Assembly: GCF_036898095.1 (NCBI RefSeq) | Contig: NC_090745.1 | Location: 79,676,654 to 79,740,653 of the forward strand | Length of the DNA: 64,000 nucleotides | Reading direction: 5' to 3' | Source of the DNA: Palaemon carinicauda | Lineage: Eukaryota > Arthropoda > Malacostraca > Decapoda > Palaemonidae | Part shown: one piece after another, positions 41,767-52,689 of the stretch | Layout of the letters: the number at the start of each line of letters is the position of its first letter | How positions within the stretch are numbered: the stretch's first letter is position 1 | Notes under the pieces: model-generated | Told to the model about the DNA's origin: nothing | The model's database searches: none | Seen by the model: only the letters and a program-made list of their open reading frames with translations | Program-made: the position numbers and the translations under genes

Positions 41767-42763
41767 TGTTGTGATTTTCACCAGTTTATTAAATCTGCCC
41801 GATGTACTGGGCGGATCGCAAGGCCTTGAAGAGGCGAGATTCCCAAAACCTTCCAGGAGTTAACTAAAATACGGCGACAAATTTACAATTTTATCATAAA
41901 AATAAACTCTGATACAAGACAAACAACATTCTTAAGCATTCACAAGACTTAATGAAAAACAAGGCTGACTCTTGGTAATGTAACACGTGCTCTTCAAGCA
42001 CAAAGTACACACCGGACTCATTTGAAAAACTGAAAATAATGACAATTCGAATTCAATACACAACGAATCACACACCAAATATCCCTATTCTAATTTAACT
42101 CAGGATTCAGATTCCCAATCACAAGGATCTCTACATTAAACTGCGATATAAAAAACTACAACATGTCTTTCACCCAAATTTACACTACAACCAACCTGGT
42201 ACACGAGGTAGAGAGAGGAGACTAACACATAAACAACTTATCTTTAAGGGGACGTTGAAGCAAAGAGACTGAATGAGGGTCGGCAGCTTCGAAGAAAACT
42301 TTGTTTTCCCGCGTTAACTAAAGTGTCCTTAGCAAAGTGGAGGGAATTCTTAGTTTATTTATCTGCAAGGGGTTTGACAATGCCTTTTCATTTACTACAG
42401 GATCGTAAAACAGTTAAGGCTTTTCTTTAAATACAAGGGAAGGCTTAAGGCTTCGGCTGAGGGCCAGAATTTGTCCATATCCAATGACTTAGAAAGTCAT
42501 TGACACTAAACACATACATAAGACATTTTTGTCATGTTGCCTCAATTTTACGTTAGATTCATCATTGATATATTATAAACAGTCAATTTCCATAACACTC
42601 GCTCCTTCCCCACCAGGTGGTTAAGATTTAGGTTCCAATGCAGTCGTGTATTAAACCTCAGTCTTTCGCCCGCGAGATACCCCCAGTCTTTCCCTCATTT
42701 GACGAAACGTTCGTGAAGTCAAATGGCGGGACTTTCCAATGGCCAGTTCGAAAATTCCCGACA
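41767..42763 (-). repeat. BEL/Pao 1 3' LTR
   Basis: Starts TGTTGTGATTTTCACC and ends ATTCCCGACA on the + strand; almost the same as 49062-50053. On the minus strand a purine-rich GTGGAGGA lies just before it. Confidence 0.95.
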
Positions 42764-43485
42764 TCCTCCACATCCGAAATAAGGGGCGTCAAAACGTCAG
42801 TAAATCAGGCAAGACTGGACTCGGGGGGGGGGGGGAGCAGAGTAACCATTCCTTAACTCTGTTCGGCTCGTTGTGTAGCGCTCCACAACGACTCTAACAG
42901 AGCATACACAATGTTCATAAACCACAATGTTACACCAGGGCAATTAGTTCACAGGTATACAAAAAAACAATAAAAAAATTTGTACCCAGATAGTAAATGC
43001 AATCATGTAAATGTAAAGGCAATTTAGGCAATGGCCCTAGAAATCAGTTATCATACACATATATACGAACAGAAAGAAAAAATGCATTCACATACAGAAT
43101 ATAATTATGAAAAATTGGAAAAGCAATTAGGCAATGGGCCTAAAATATTCACTTTCGGCATATATGTATACAACAGAGAAAAAAATGTATTCATACACAG
43201 AATATAATCATGCATTTCCATCAGAAGGCAACCTGCCCTCTTACATTAATTAAATCACTTTTCACACTGCCACATGTAGGCTACCACCTTAGGGGAACAA
43301 GAGGGAGGGGCCTGGCTCTGTACAACGCTCGTTTCGTAAGTACGAGAGACTATCCCGGCCCCGTTCCCCACACCTACGCACTTCCAATCTCCGTGGATTC
43401 ATGCCACTTACAAATGTTCTCACTTCACCCTCCCTACCTACCAGGGAGACACTCCCTCTCTCACTTACTGTTTTGCAGCTACATT
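42764..43485 (-). other. BEL/Pao 1 noncoding region between integrase and 3' LTR
   Basis: No recognisable ORF. It contains a G13 run near 42823 and a partial internal similarity between about 43070-43100 and 43185-43215 (CATACACAGAATATAAT-like). Confidence 0.55.
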
Positions 43486-44936
43486 TCATAGACTGTCACC
43501 CTTTAGCAGACGGTCCATCATTTCTCGTTGCTTCGCGGCCGCCCTTCTCAATGGGCGTGGAGAACGTTTTTTAACGTTCGTCTGCTTCGATTCCTTTTCA
43601 CCTTCACTATTCTCACTGAACATATTGTTCTCGTCATTAGTGTCACTGCCGAAGGTCTCTGTGGCCAGTTGTTGAGATGTCGCAGCCGGAGCCATTTCCT
43701 GGTTGTCCCCAGATGTCTCCACGATCCCTGGCATTCCGTCTGTCGAACTGTACACACCCTCTTTTCCATCGTCGTCGTCTCCGTCTCCATCATCATCCAC
43801 AGAGGGGGTAATTTCCAGGGGAACCAGATGGCTAACAGCTCGCTGTGACTCGACACCCTCAAACAACACTTTGGCCGAACGTACGATGCCGTCGTCGTCC
43901 GGATACGTTTCTACAACACGTCCAAGGGGCCACGTAGCTCTTCTTTGATGTTCTTGTCTTACCAACACGACGTCTCCAGGGTGCAGCTTGGAGGGTTCCC
44001 CCGACTGACAGTCGTGTCGGGCTCTCAGGGCACTCAAACATTCCTTTCTCCACCTCTCTCTGAATGCCTTCAAAGAGTCTGTTAGTTTCAAATAACGATT
44101 ACGTAGCCTCCGGGAGGTGAAGGTCGTGTTAAGGTGTTTGTCCGGTAAGAGCGGTGCCATGAGGAGGACTGGGTGTCCTCTTAACAAATGGGAAGGGGTG
44201 AGGACTTCATCCTCGCATCCGTCCCCGCTGTACATAAGCGGGCGATTATTCACTACGGCTTCTGCTTCTTTCACCAGGGTCAATACGTGGGCGTTCGGTA
44301 GATACTTTTGGCCGAGGGCTATTTGGAGGGTTCGCTTCGTCACCCCTATCAGCCGCTCGAAGAATCCACCCTTCCAAGGTGCTCTGGGCGTCTGAAACCT
44401 CCATTGTATTCCCGTTCTCCTCAGGAACTGCTGAACTTCATCTTCTACGTAGAGTCCCTGCAGGAGGTGGCTAGCGGTTTTGAATGTCTGGTGATTATCA
44501 GAGGTGATGTATTAGGGGGCGCCATGCGTGACGCAGAATCGCCTTAGGGCCAAGACGAATTCTTCCGCTTCCAAGGAGGGGCAGAAGTCGAGATACACGG
44601 CCCTACTGGCCATGCACGTTACAATCAGGATGTACCCTGGCTGCGTTTCAGTTTGTATGGCTGCTGTGTGGGCCACTCCAACTGCTGTAAAGGGTCTCTC
44701 GAGGGTCGTTCTTTCCTTCGGTAGGGGGTGTGGGGTGGTGGTGGCTGTTTCGACGAAGACTGGAAGGCGCGCCAACACTCCATACATTCTTTTACCACCC
44801 GCTTGGCAATAGAACGCAGACCCGCCGCCCAACATTTCTGTCGAAAGATACCCATTAGTGTATTCACACCACAATGTAAATGCAAACCGTGTAAATATTT
44901 TAGATAGACCCTAACTAAACGCCCTTTGGCTGGCAA
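43486..44936 (-). pseudogene. BEL/Pao 1 integrase, broken
   Basis: The HHCC segment (LHLHCGVNTL, CMECWR) is at 44936-44800. After a frameshift the core begins with PFTAVGVAHT, where the first catalytic Asp should be but is Ala, followed by VTCMASRAVYLDF. A TAA at about 44512 precedes the second Asp (TSDNHQTF). The Glu is in APWKGGFFERLIG. The C-terminal segment (HPGDVVLV, WPLGRVVETYPDDDG) matches the BEL/Pao integrase tail, and the last 80 residues are acidic then basic. At least two frame breaks and one stop make it dead. Confidence 0.88.
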
Positions 44937-44972
44937 GAGAATTAACTGATTAATTTCTTCTAACTTGGAAAC

Positions 44973-47900
44973 TCATCCTCTAGTACAAATGAGTCTATCT
45001 TTCATTACTAAATTCAACTGTCTTACTAAATTGAAAACTTCACGAGGGGTCTGACTCCGCCCTCCAAGTAAGCATAAACTGAAGGCAAATAATGTTTCTG
45101 CTCTACCAGAACAACAATACTGAACGGATTCCGGTCTATTTTTGCAAACTTTAAAATTAGTGTGACTACTCTCAACAAGAATTGGAATCCTACTTCCCTT
45201 TTCAGGATTTCCCAAATCTCGCCTGGGGAGGTAGGACACATCTCCTCCCTTAACTTTTGTACCGCCGCTACTACGTGAGTTTGATGCAGCAGGTCTTCCT
45301 CCTTGCAAGGGACAGGCTTTCCCGTGGTCCTGAGGAATTCTGGACCGCTCCTCCACAGGGAGTTAACTAACAGCTGTCGAGTAGTTGCACCTCTGGATAG
45401 GACATCGCCAGGGTTCTGATGACTAGGAACACGGTTCAGACTAAAGCGACAAACCTGCTGAATAAAAACAATCTCCGCAACTCTGTTAGAAACAAACACA
45501 TTTTTATGAGACCTGGCATCGGGAGATGGTACCCATGCCAACGTTACCTTACTGTCAGTCCACATTACTATTTCTCGTGGCTCGATCAGTTCCTTGAGAG
45601 TTCTTGCTAATCTGCTGCCTAGCAACAAGGCCAGCAGCTCTAGCTTGGGGATCGTCAGTTTGCTCATCCCTTTCGGAGTGATCCTCATCTTACTAGTTAT
45701 TAGGCTTACCCGATTGCAATCGTCCCTGGTATATGCCACTGCTCCGTATGCCTTACTGCTGGCATTGGTGAACACATGTAGTTCTAAACCCTTTTTACCT
45801 ATCGATCTTTGAAAGGTGATGTCGCTCACCGCTTTCAAATCATTCAACAATTCACTTGCCTCTTTAGCCTTTTCTCCTCCTAACACGTCATCCCAACCTA
45901 CATTATCCTCCCATAGGTGTTGGAGGAAAAGTTTTCCCTTTACAAATAATGGGCTGATCAAACCTATTGGATCGTAAATCAAGACCAACAGGGAGAGTAC
46001 CCTACGCTTCGTAGGCACCCATCCCTCCCCCAATTCACTAATCCCCTTACTTGCCTTCACACACAATCTGTCTACGTCCCGAGCCCATCGCAGCCCGAGC
46101 ACGTTCACACTCACAGGCTCACTCCACTGTCTCTCGCTATCGAAGGCCAAGTGATTGCTTGCCCACCCTTCCAAAGGCATACCCGCCCCCTTTAAGATGT
46201 TATTAACAGACTCATGCTCTTGCCTCATGTGTTCTAAATCCTCAAATGTGGCCAGATAGTTATCGACATAGAAGGATTTTACAAAATCTGGCCGGCCTTC
46301 CTCTTTAAAATGAAAATTTAATATCTGTTGTAGCAAAAATGGAGTTGCTGTGATGCCAAACACCACGACTCTAAAGGCGAAGGTAAGCGCTCGACCAGCT
46401 GCCTCACGCCACAGAAATCGTGTATATTTGGCATCACAAGGATCTAACAAAACACGATGGAATGCTTTACTTATGTCGGCTAACATGGCATATCGGTTCA
46501 ACATAACCCTTATGATTAAATTATATGCTAACTCTACCAAATTGGGCCCAGGTAAAAGACATTCATTCGATGACTTACAACCCTTTGACTTTGCTGAGGC
46601 ATTGAACACGATTCTAAGGGGGGTGGTACGGCTGTCTTTCCTGACTCCAAAGTGTGGCATGTAATAACCTTCCACTATGGGATCTTTCACCTCAGATATA
46701 AAACCTGGTTCGATATATTTGTCTATCACTCCCTGATATTGTTCAAAATATTTCTTATCCTTTCTGAATTTGGTCTGCAACGACTCTAACTGCGCCACAG
46801 CGTTACGATAATTTGTTTCTGGCCTAGCATCCGACCCGAATGGTAGGCTAACCTGATATCCCTCAGGTTTGTTCACAACGCTTTGCGATACCTTTCGCAT
46901 GGCCTCGGCCTCGCGAACAGTGTATTGCTCAGATGGGGCGATGGCAACACGGTCCAAACACCACCACTCATCTACATCACAGAGATATGGCCCGTTCGTG
47001 ATTCTGCACACTCTCAACGTTCTCACCTGCTCAATCCTCTCCCCTTGCAGTAGCCACTGTGGCACTTTCCCATATGGCGACATGCCATCATGCGTCAGGA
47101 AAAGATTGATCCCATCCACTCTCTCCATGCCTATTACAAAATAACTAAAGTAGTCAGCCCTTACTAATACGTGGACATTTTTCAACACATCCGACTTGTT
47201 GGCTGGATTGGCTAACGTGACTCCCTTGGTCAACAGATGCTGTCTGACTTTACCATAACCAGCGTTATGTATCGGGACGTCTAAGCTCTCATATGCTACT
47301 AGTTTCATACGCACGATTCTTTTGCCCATTTCAACCCTGCAACTTACTACATCGTATTGTCCGCTTATTTCCTCGGAATCAAACAGAGCTATATTTAAGG
47401 ATACTTGTCCTACCACCGGTAGGCCTAATTGACGGGCAATTTTTGCTGAGATGAAGCTCCTCTGGCTTCCTGAGTCGAGGAATAGGCGGACTCGCTTACT
47501 ACCTTGCTTTTGTTGGATACTTGCCATGGCTGTTGGCAAGATAGTGCATGGGAGGTCCACATCAGACCTCTGCGCGATCTTTGCGCTTGTGCATGGTTTA
47601 GCCTCTACTTTAGTCTTGGGTGGTCGGGGGGAAGTTTCGGGCTGCTGAGGCGTCGCATTCACTACGGGGCGGGACGTCGTTGTTTGACTACTACTATGAC
47701 TAGGGATCGATTGCGGTCTTCTACCCGCATCGCAAATTGCAGTGTGGTGCTTAGCATTACAGTTTCTACAGGAATTTGAGATGGGACATTTATCACTACG
47801 GTGACCTGATTTCGTACAATTAAAACACAGACCCCTTTTCAGCAAAATGCGACGTCTGGCAGCTACGTCAGTCACTTGGCGACATCCGTGAGGCGGATGC

Positions 47901-48376
47901 CGTTCGCTACAAAATGGGCAGGAATTATTGTGGATGGGATGGGTTTTTGGTCTTACACTACTGTCTGGTCTTTTGTCACTCTCAAGACTGTCACCTCTCT
48001 GCAACGCATCGTCTTCTAGCATTCTCACAATAAAGTCTATTGCCTCAAAAAACTCGTCTAACGTATAGTCACATTTTCTCAAATGCTCGACCACTTTGCG
48101 GTAGAGCTTTCCCTCTGACAATTTTTGATTTATGAGGCTTATGACCATGCCCTGGCCTATGTCACTGGTACTCAGTCTTTTGATTTGTTCAATTATGATG
48201 GTCAACTCAAAACGGAACCTTTTGAGTTCTACTCGGTTTAGTGATGGCACAAAGATGTTGGCTAATTCGCGGTGCAGAATCACGAGTGTCTGGTGTACAT
48301 TACCATATTGCTTATCTAAAAGGTCTAATGCTACACTATAGTTCGCGGCGGTTACACTTAGAGATTTTATGATTCA
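44973..48376 (-). pseudogene. BEL/Pao 1 polyprotein: gag C-terminus, protease, RT, RNase H
   Basis: Open for more than 1,085 codons downstream of a TGA at 48374-48376. Cys/His knuckles (CPFCSERHPPHGC, CFNCTKSGHRSDKC, CRNCNAKHHTAIC) lie at about 47920-47720. The protease site LDSGSQ is near 47470. RT has LADISKAFHRVLLD near 46475 and YVDN near 46265, a box that also occurs in other BEL/Pao RTs. RNase H has VFTNASSKAYG near 45765 (Asn where Asp is usual) and MWTDSKVTLAW near 45555. The frame is lost near 45030; the next frame runs to 44973. Confidence 0.92.
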
Positions 48377-48835
48377 AAGTGGCTCTTTGCCTAACGTCCC
48401 CAATAAATACGTAAATTTAGACACTTCGTCTAAATCCGCTCTTCGATCCACATGGATTGTGAAGAGCTCACGGTACGATGCGTACTCTTGCACTTCCCCT
48501 TCAAACGTGGGGAGAGGCAGCAGTTTCAACCTGGGGAGAGCAACATTCCCCGTTGAAGTGCTTTTCACTTTGTCTATCCTATTATACAGTAGGGTAGAAG
48601 CGTGTGTAGCTTCACCCAACGTGTGCCTGATTCGGGCTTCAATACTAGATTCTAGTTTCACACGCTGGCTTTTGTATAGCTCTCTTAGCTGTTGGACCTC
48701 TACCTGCAACTCCGTTACCAAATTCTGGTAAACGGACTCAGAATAGGTCTCTAGTAGCGCTCGTTGTGCTTTTCTAAGTAAGTCGTTTATTAGGCCCATC
48801 GACGCCTCGATGTGCACGATCGTGGCCACCGCCAT
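48374..48835 (-). pseudogene. BEL/Pao 1 gag N-terminal part
   Basis: I take the ATG at 48835 (AAAATGGCG, good context) as the start; it reads MAVATIVHIEAS, then a coiled-coil-like segment (VTELQVEVQQLRELYKSQR), then LPRLKLLPLPTFEGEVQEYASYRELF, the BEL/Pao gag signature. It ends at TGA 48374-48376; the downstream 1,085-codon frame is in the same phase, so a single nonsense change separates them. A G18 run at 48861-48878 lies in the leader just upstream. Confidence 0.88.
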
Positions 48836-49039
48836 TTTGATTAACTTTACTTTACGTTTCGGGGGGGGGGGGGGGGGGTTGGCAAAGCAAGGAAAGAGAA
48901 GTAATTTTACGTTAAGAAGAAGAGACTCAAGAAAAAACTGACCCACGTGGTCGTTGAGGACCTTAATTGTCCATCTCTCTCTCTCTCTCTTAGAAGCTCA
49001 TATCTTAAATTAGTCCTGTCCGGCTCTGGGAAGTGCTTG

Positions 49040-49061
49040 CGATCCGGTTCGAAGGACCAAA
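49040..49061 (-). promoter_or_regulatory. Candidate primer-binding site of BEL/Pao 1
   Basis: On the minus strand, the 5' LTR ends in ...CAACA and is followed by TTTGGTCCTTCGAACCGGAT. TGG within it could pair with a tRNA CCA end, but the remainder does not fit a standard T-arm at the right distance, so the tRNA is not identified. Confidence 0.4.
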
Positions 49062-50053
49062 TGTTGTAATTTTCACCAGTTTATTAAATCTGCCCGATGT
49101 ACTGGGCGGATCGCAAGGCCTTGAAGAGGCGAGATTCCCAAAACCTTCCAGGAGTTAACTAAAATACGGCGACAAATTTACAATTTTACTATAAAAATAA
49201 ACTCTGATACAAGACAAACAACATTCTTAAGCATTCACAAGACTTAATGAAAAACAAGGCTGACTCTTGGTAATGTAACACGTGCTCTTCAAGCACAAAG
49301 TACACACCGGACTCATTTGAAAAACTGAAAATAGTGACAATTCGAATTCAATACACAACGAATCACACACCAAATATCCCTATTCTAATTTAACTCAGGA
49401 TTCAGATCCCCAATCACAAGGATCTCTACATTAAACTGCGATATAAAAAACTACATGTCTTTCACCCAAATTTACACTACAACCAACCTGGTACACGAGG
49501 TAGAGAGAGGAGACTAACACATAAACAACTTATCTTTAAGGGGACGTTGAAGCAAAGAGACTGAATGAGGGTCGGCAGCTTCGAAGAAAACTTTGTTTTC
49601 CCGTGTTAACTAAAGTGTCCTTAGCAAAGTGGAGGGAATTCTTAGTTTATTTATCTGCAAGGGGTTTGACAATGCCTTTTCATTCACTACAGGATCGTAA
49701 AACAGTTAAGGCTTTTCTTTAAATACAAGGGAAGGCTTAAGGCTTCGGCTGAGGGCCAGAATTTGTCCATATCCAATGTCTTAGAAAGTCATTGACACTA
49801 AACACATACATAAGACATTTTTGTCATGTTGCCTCAATTTTACGTTAGATTCATCATTTATATTATAAACAGTCAATTTCCATAACACTCGCTCCTTCCC
49901 CACCAGGTGGTTAAGATTTAGGTTCCAATGCAGTCGTGTATTAAACCTCAGTCTTTCGCCCGCGAGATACCCCCAGTCTTTCCCTCATTTGACGAAACGT
50001 TTGTGAAGTCAAACGGCGGGACTTTCCAATGGCCAGTTCGAAAATTCCCGACA
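49062..50053 (-). repeat. BEL/Pao 1 5' LTR
   Basis: Starts TGTTGTAATTTTCACC and ends ATTCCCGACA on the + strand. It is 5' with respect to the minus-strand element. Confidence 0.95.
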
Positions 50054-50058
50054 CCAAC

Positions 50059-50463
50059 CACTTATCAAAATAGTCTCAATTTACAATTGAACTGTACAAA
50101 ACTTTCGTCAGTATCAATAATAGAATCTCTAAACTTCCTTCGATATACATTAAAATTTATGTGAAAAGTTTTAAGCAGAGCTTTCTTAAGTGAAACAAAA
50201 TTGTTGACAATATTGCTGGACAAGCTACAATAAATTTTCAAAGCTCTACCACGCAATAGAGTTCCCAATAACATTGAATAATCTCCTTCTTTCCATTTGT
50301 AAAATTTCTCTAATCTCTCAAAGCGATCTATGTACGAATTTATTTCGTATACGGTCTCGCCAAATGGTGGAATTTTAGGCAAAGAAGATCTTAAGGGAGC
50401 AAAAATGGGATTAAGATCTGGAGAGTAATCAGGAGTAGATTTCAATTTAAGTACCTCTAATTC

Positions 50464-50538
<75 letters not shown>

Positions 50539-50660
50539 GCTTTCCTTCGGACCTCGTCATATTCTATCTGAAGCTTTAACTGTTTCTGTAAAAATTCATC
50601 AATTTGAGTACAAGTAAGGCCTTGTTTAATTGCACTGTCAATTACCAGTTTAACATCCAT
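50059..50660 (-). pseudogene. Gypsy B gag N-terminal part, disrupted by a CT/GA microsatellite
   Basis: The ATG at 50660 starts MDVKLVIDSAIKQG. A run of alternating Glu and Arg codons (GA repeat, 50466-50534) ends this frame at 50457. Gag continues in another frame at 50445-50065 (KIPPFGETVYEINSYIDRFE, ALLKTFHINFNVYRRKFRDS), which resembles the SCAN-like gag block of Gypsy A. It is then cut by the BEL/Pao 1 insertion and resumes at 41761. Confidence 0.78.
50466..50534. repeat. (CT)n microsatellite inside Gypsy B gag
   Basis: About 34 uninterrupted CT units; on the coding strand it gives Glu-Arg repeats. Confidence 0.97.
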
Positions 50661-51760
50661 AATGAAAATTAAAAATCATTACACGATGAATAAACATACA
50701 AAATACATCCAAGTAACATTCCCTTGAAAAAAGTGAACGATGACTAGAAAATTACACTCTACGTGAGTAATCAAACAATGGAAAATTATCCACTACCTAA
50801 TGAATGCGAAATTAAACTTTCCCCCACGCATAAATTATTTAACAGACTGCTAAGAACAAGTCACTTATAGCAAGCACATTATAACAATAACGCAATTACA
50901 TTGTTAGCAAACACTGAATCACAAACTAATTCAAAATGTAATGCTGTAAACAACTCGCGCAAGCAACTTTATATAAGTTTAAGAATGCACACAAAAATTA
51001 AGCATTTAATAAGATACTCAACCTCTAATTAATGCAAAAGTTATTGTAAGCATATAATCAAGATACTTAACCTCTAATTAATGCTCTAAACAAAAACGCA
51101 TTGCAAAACTTAATAATAATAATAATAATAATTAATAATAATTAATAATAATTAATAATAATTAATAATAATTAATAATGATAATAATAATAATAATATT
51201 CAAAACAGGAGCAATATAATACCTCCAGGAGACAATGAATAGATTAGCAAAATAATAATATTTATTATCATAACGTAGTGTCTCAGTAATATCACTGATT
51301 ATATACTGATGCCACCCAGATGCGGTGTCCATGGCACTGGACCCATGTCCCCTCGTCCTGAATCTCTCTCAACCTATCCAAAAAAAAATAACTACAGTAC
51401 CATAAATATAACGAGATCCATATAATTGATAAAACAATATAAATACAAAATCAGACCACAAATTTTAGAATCTAAATTTCAAATAAACTGACATAAATGT
51501 TTTAAACCGTGCTAAAAAAAATACCGTTATGACTAAACTCTGATAATGCATAAAAAGATCTCTATAAAAATGCAATAATGGTAGTGAAAAATATACAAGT
51601 TACGAGATTTAATTTTACGGGACTAATGATAGGGACGTCGAGAAAATTACATTAATATCTCAATTGATGTGTGCCAAGAAGATATTGAGACCAACCTCAA
51701 AGTACCCAGACGTGTTAAATGCCTGCAGAGTTCGCCGTAGATGTTAAGTTCTCTTGCCGA
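50661..51760. other. Noncoding, AT-rich; probable Gypsy B leader
   Basis: No ORF of note. It lies upstream of Gypsy B gag on the minus strand. A repeat of AATAATT type is at 51110-51199. No LTR end could be located. Confidence 0.35.
51110..51199. repeat. AAT/AATAATT microsatellite
   Basis: AATAAT units passing into five ATTAATA units and back to AAT. Confidence 0.95.
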
Positions 51761-52200
51761 CCAGAGCTATTGAGTACCAGGAATGTGGTGGACGACCTCG
51801 TGGGGCGGTAGTCTGCACAATTCAATCCAGCATTCCATCGACCTCCTTCAGGACCTGAATGCGGCGGACTTCAGCTCAATTTCACACTTCTCCGGGGCTG
51901 CAGACGCAGGGACACGAGGTGCAGGGGTAGTATATGTCGTAAGCCGGTCGCGGAGAACGTTGATCATTTGTTGCTGTGCCGCCATGGCTTGCCTGGCTTC
52001 TTGCAGGGCAGGGACGAGCTCACGGGGGACGACGGGGCGTGCGGCCCTTGGGGTGGACTGCACTGAGTGGCGCTGGAAGGGCATGGTGAGGGTCATGGAG
52101 GTCCTTGAGAATCACTGCGCCATATTGGATGTCAAGGTGGGACAAGAGATACACGGTGGTGGAGGCATGTGGTTTATTGCGTCCTCAGGTACAGACTAAA
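51760..52200 (-). pseudogene. GC-rich gag-like fragment
   Basis: On the minus strand, 52096-51848 reads MTLTMPFQRHSVQSTPR, then a helical QEARQAMAAQQQMINVLRDRL segment, then EIELKSAAFRS and a stop; past the stop the frame goes on with RRSMECWIELCRLPPHEV. This looks like the N-terminus of an LTR-retrotransposon gag of a third type, different from Gypsy A and B. GC content is clearly higher than the flanks. The assignment is by general appearance only. Confidence 0.4.
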
Positions 52201-52437
52201 CCCAGTTGCTCTCTGCAACCGGCACACTCACTTGGCGCCTGCCCGCCATGGGAAAACATATCATACTTGCAGGTACTCCATCAATTATCAAACAAAAGCA
52301 GTGATAAGGAGAGTGGTGAGCGGTTGGCTGGTGGGAAACAACTTCCGAAGGTTAACAACTGAACCTTGAAGAAAACTTGAAGTCGAAATTTTACTTTAAA
52401 TTCTTGAATAGGTCAACAGTTGTTTATACGACCAAAA
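52201..52437. other. Noncoding stretch between gag-like fragment and LTR candidate
   Basis: No ORF or repeat I can name. On the minus strand it begins TTTTGGTCGTATAAACAACT, directly after the LTR candidate, so it may be an element leader. Confidence 0.3.
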
Positions 52438-52572
52438 TGTCGGGAAGTTAAGTCTCTAATAGTCAGCACACAACTTACGTTATTATTTAGGACTAATAAT
52501 TGCTAAAGAAATTTAGAGATCTTTTTAAGAAAAAATAAAACAGATAAGATATATTTTATCTTATTTTTTACA
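52438..52572 (-). repeat. Short LTR candidate next to BEL/Pao 2
   Basis: 135 bp, TGTCGGGAAG...TTTTTTACA on the + strand, with TG...CA ends. On the minus strand it is preceded by GGGAGGGAG, a good polypurine tract. Its CCCGACA end matches that of the BEL/Pao 1 LTR. It may be the 3' LTR of BEL/Pao 2. There is no second copy in the window to confirm it. Confidence 0.4.
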
Positions 52573-52689
52573 CTCCCTCCCAAAAGCATTCAATCACATA
52601 TACCTTAAAACTAAATATGATTGAATGTAAAATTTATATATAAACAAAAAAACCGTCATAAAATACATCAAACGGTATATGCTAATATC

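Larger units (their letters stand above)
41762..50058 (-). mobile_element. BEL/Pao retrotransposon 1, full-length, with CCAAC target duplication
   Basis: LTRs at 41767-42763 and 49062-50053 (997 and 992 bp, TG...CA ends) are flanked by CCAAC at 41762-41766 and 50054-50058. The 5-bp duplication is typical of BEL/Pao. By eye the LTRs differ by about ten substitutions and two small indels, so the insertion is fairly recent. It interrupts the gag of Gypsy B. On the minus strand the order is gag, protease, RT, RNase H, integrase. The polyprotein has several stops and frameshifts. Confidence 0.95.

Noticed and set aside
43528..44812. Plus-strand ORFs of about 90-106 codons opposite the BEL/Pao 1 integrase
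   Set aside because: Antisense shadows of a real coding region, with no family resemblance.
46260..46275. YVDN in BEL/Pao 1 and YMDN in BEL/Pao 2 as inactivating changes of YxDD
   Set aside because: BEL/Pao RTs commonly carry YVDN or YMDN, so I treat these as family variants. The YSDN of Gypsy B is more likely a mutation.
45419..48341. Plus-strand ORFs opposite the BEL/Pao 1 polyprotein
   Set aside because: They are antisense to a strongly recognisable protein and have no support of their own.
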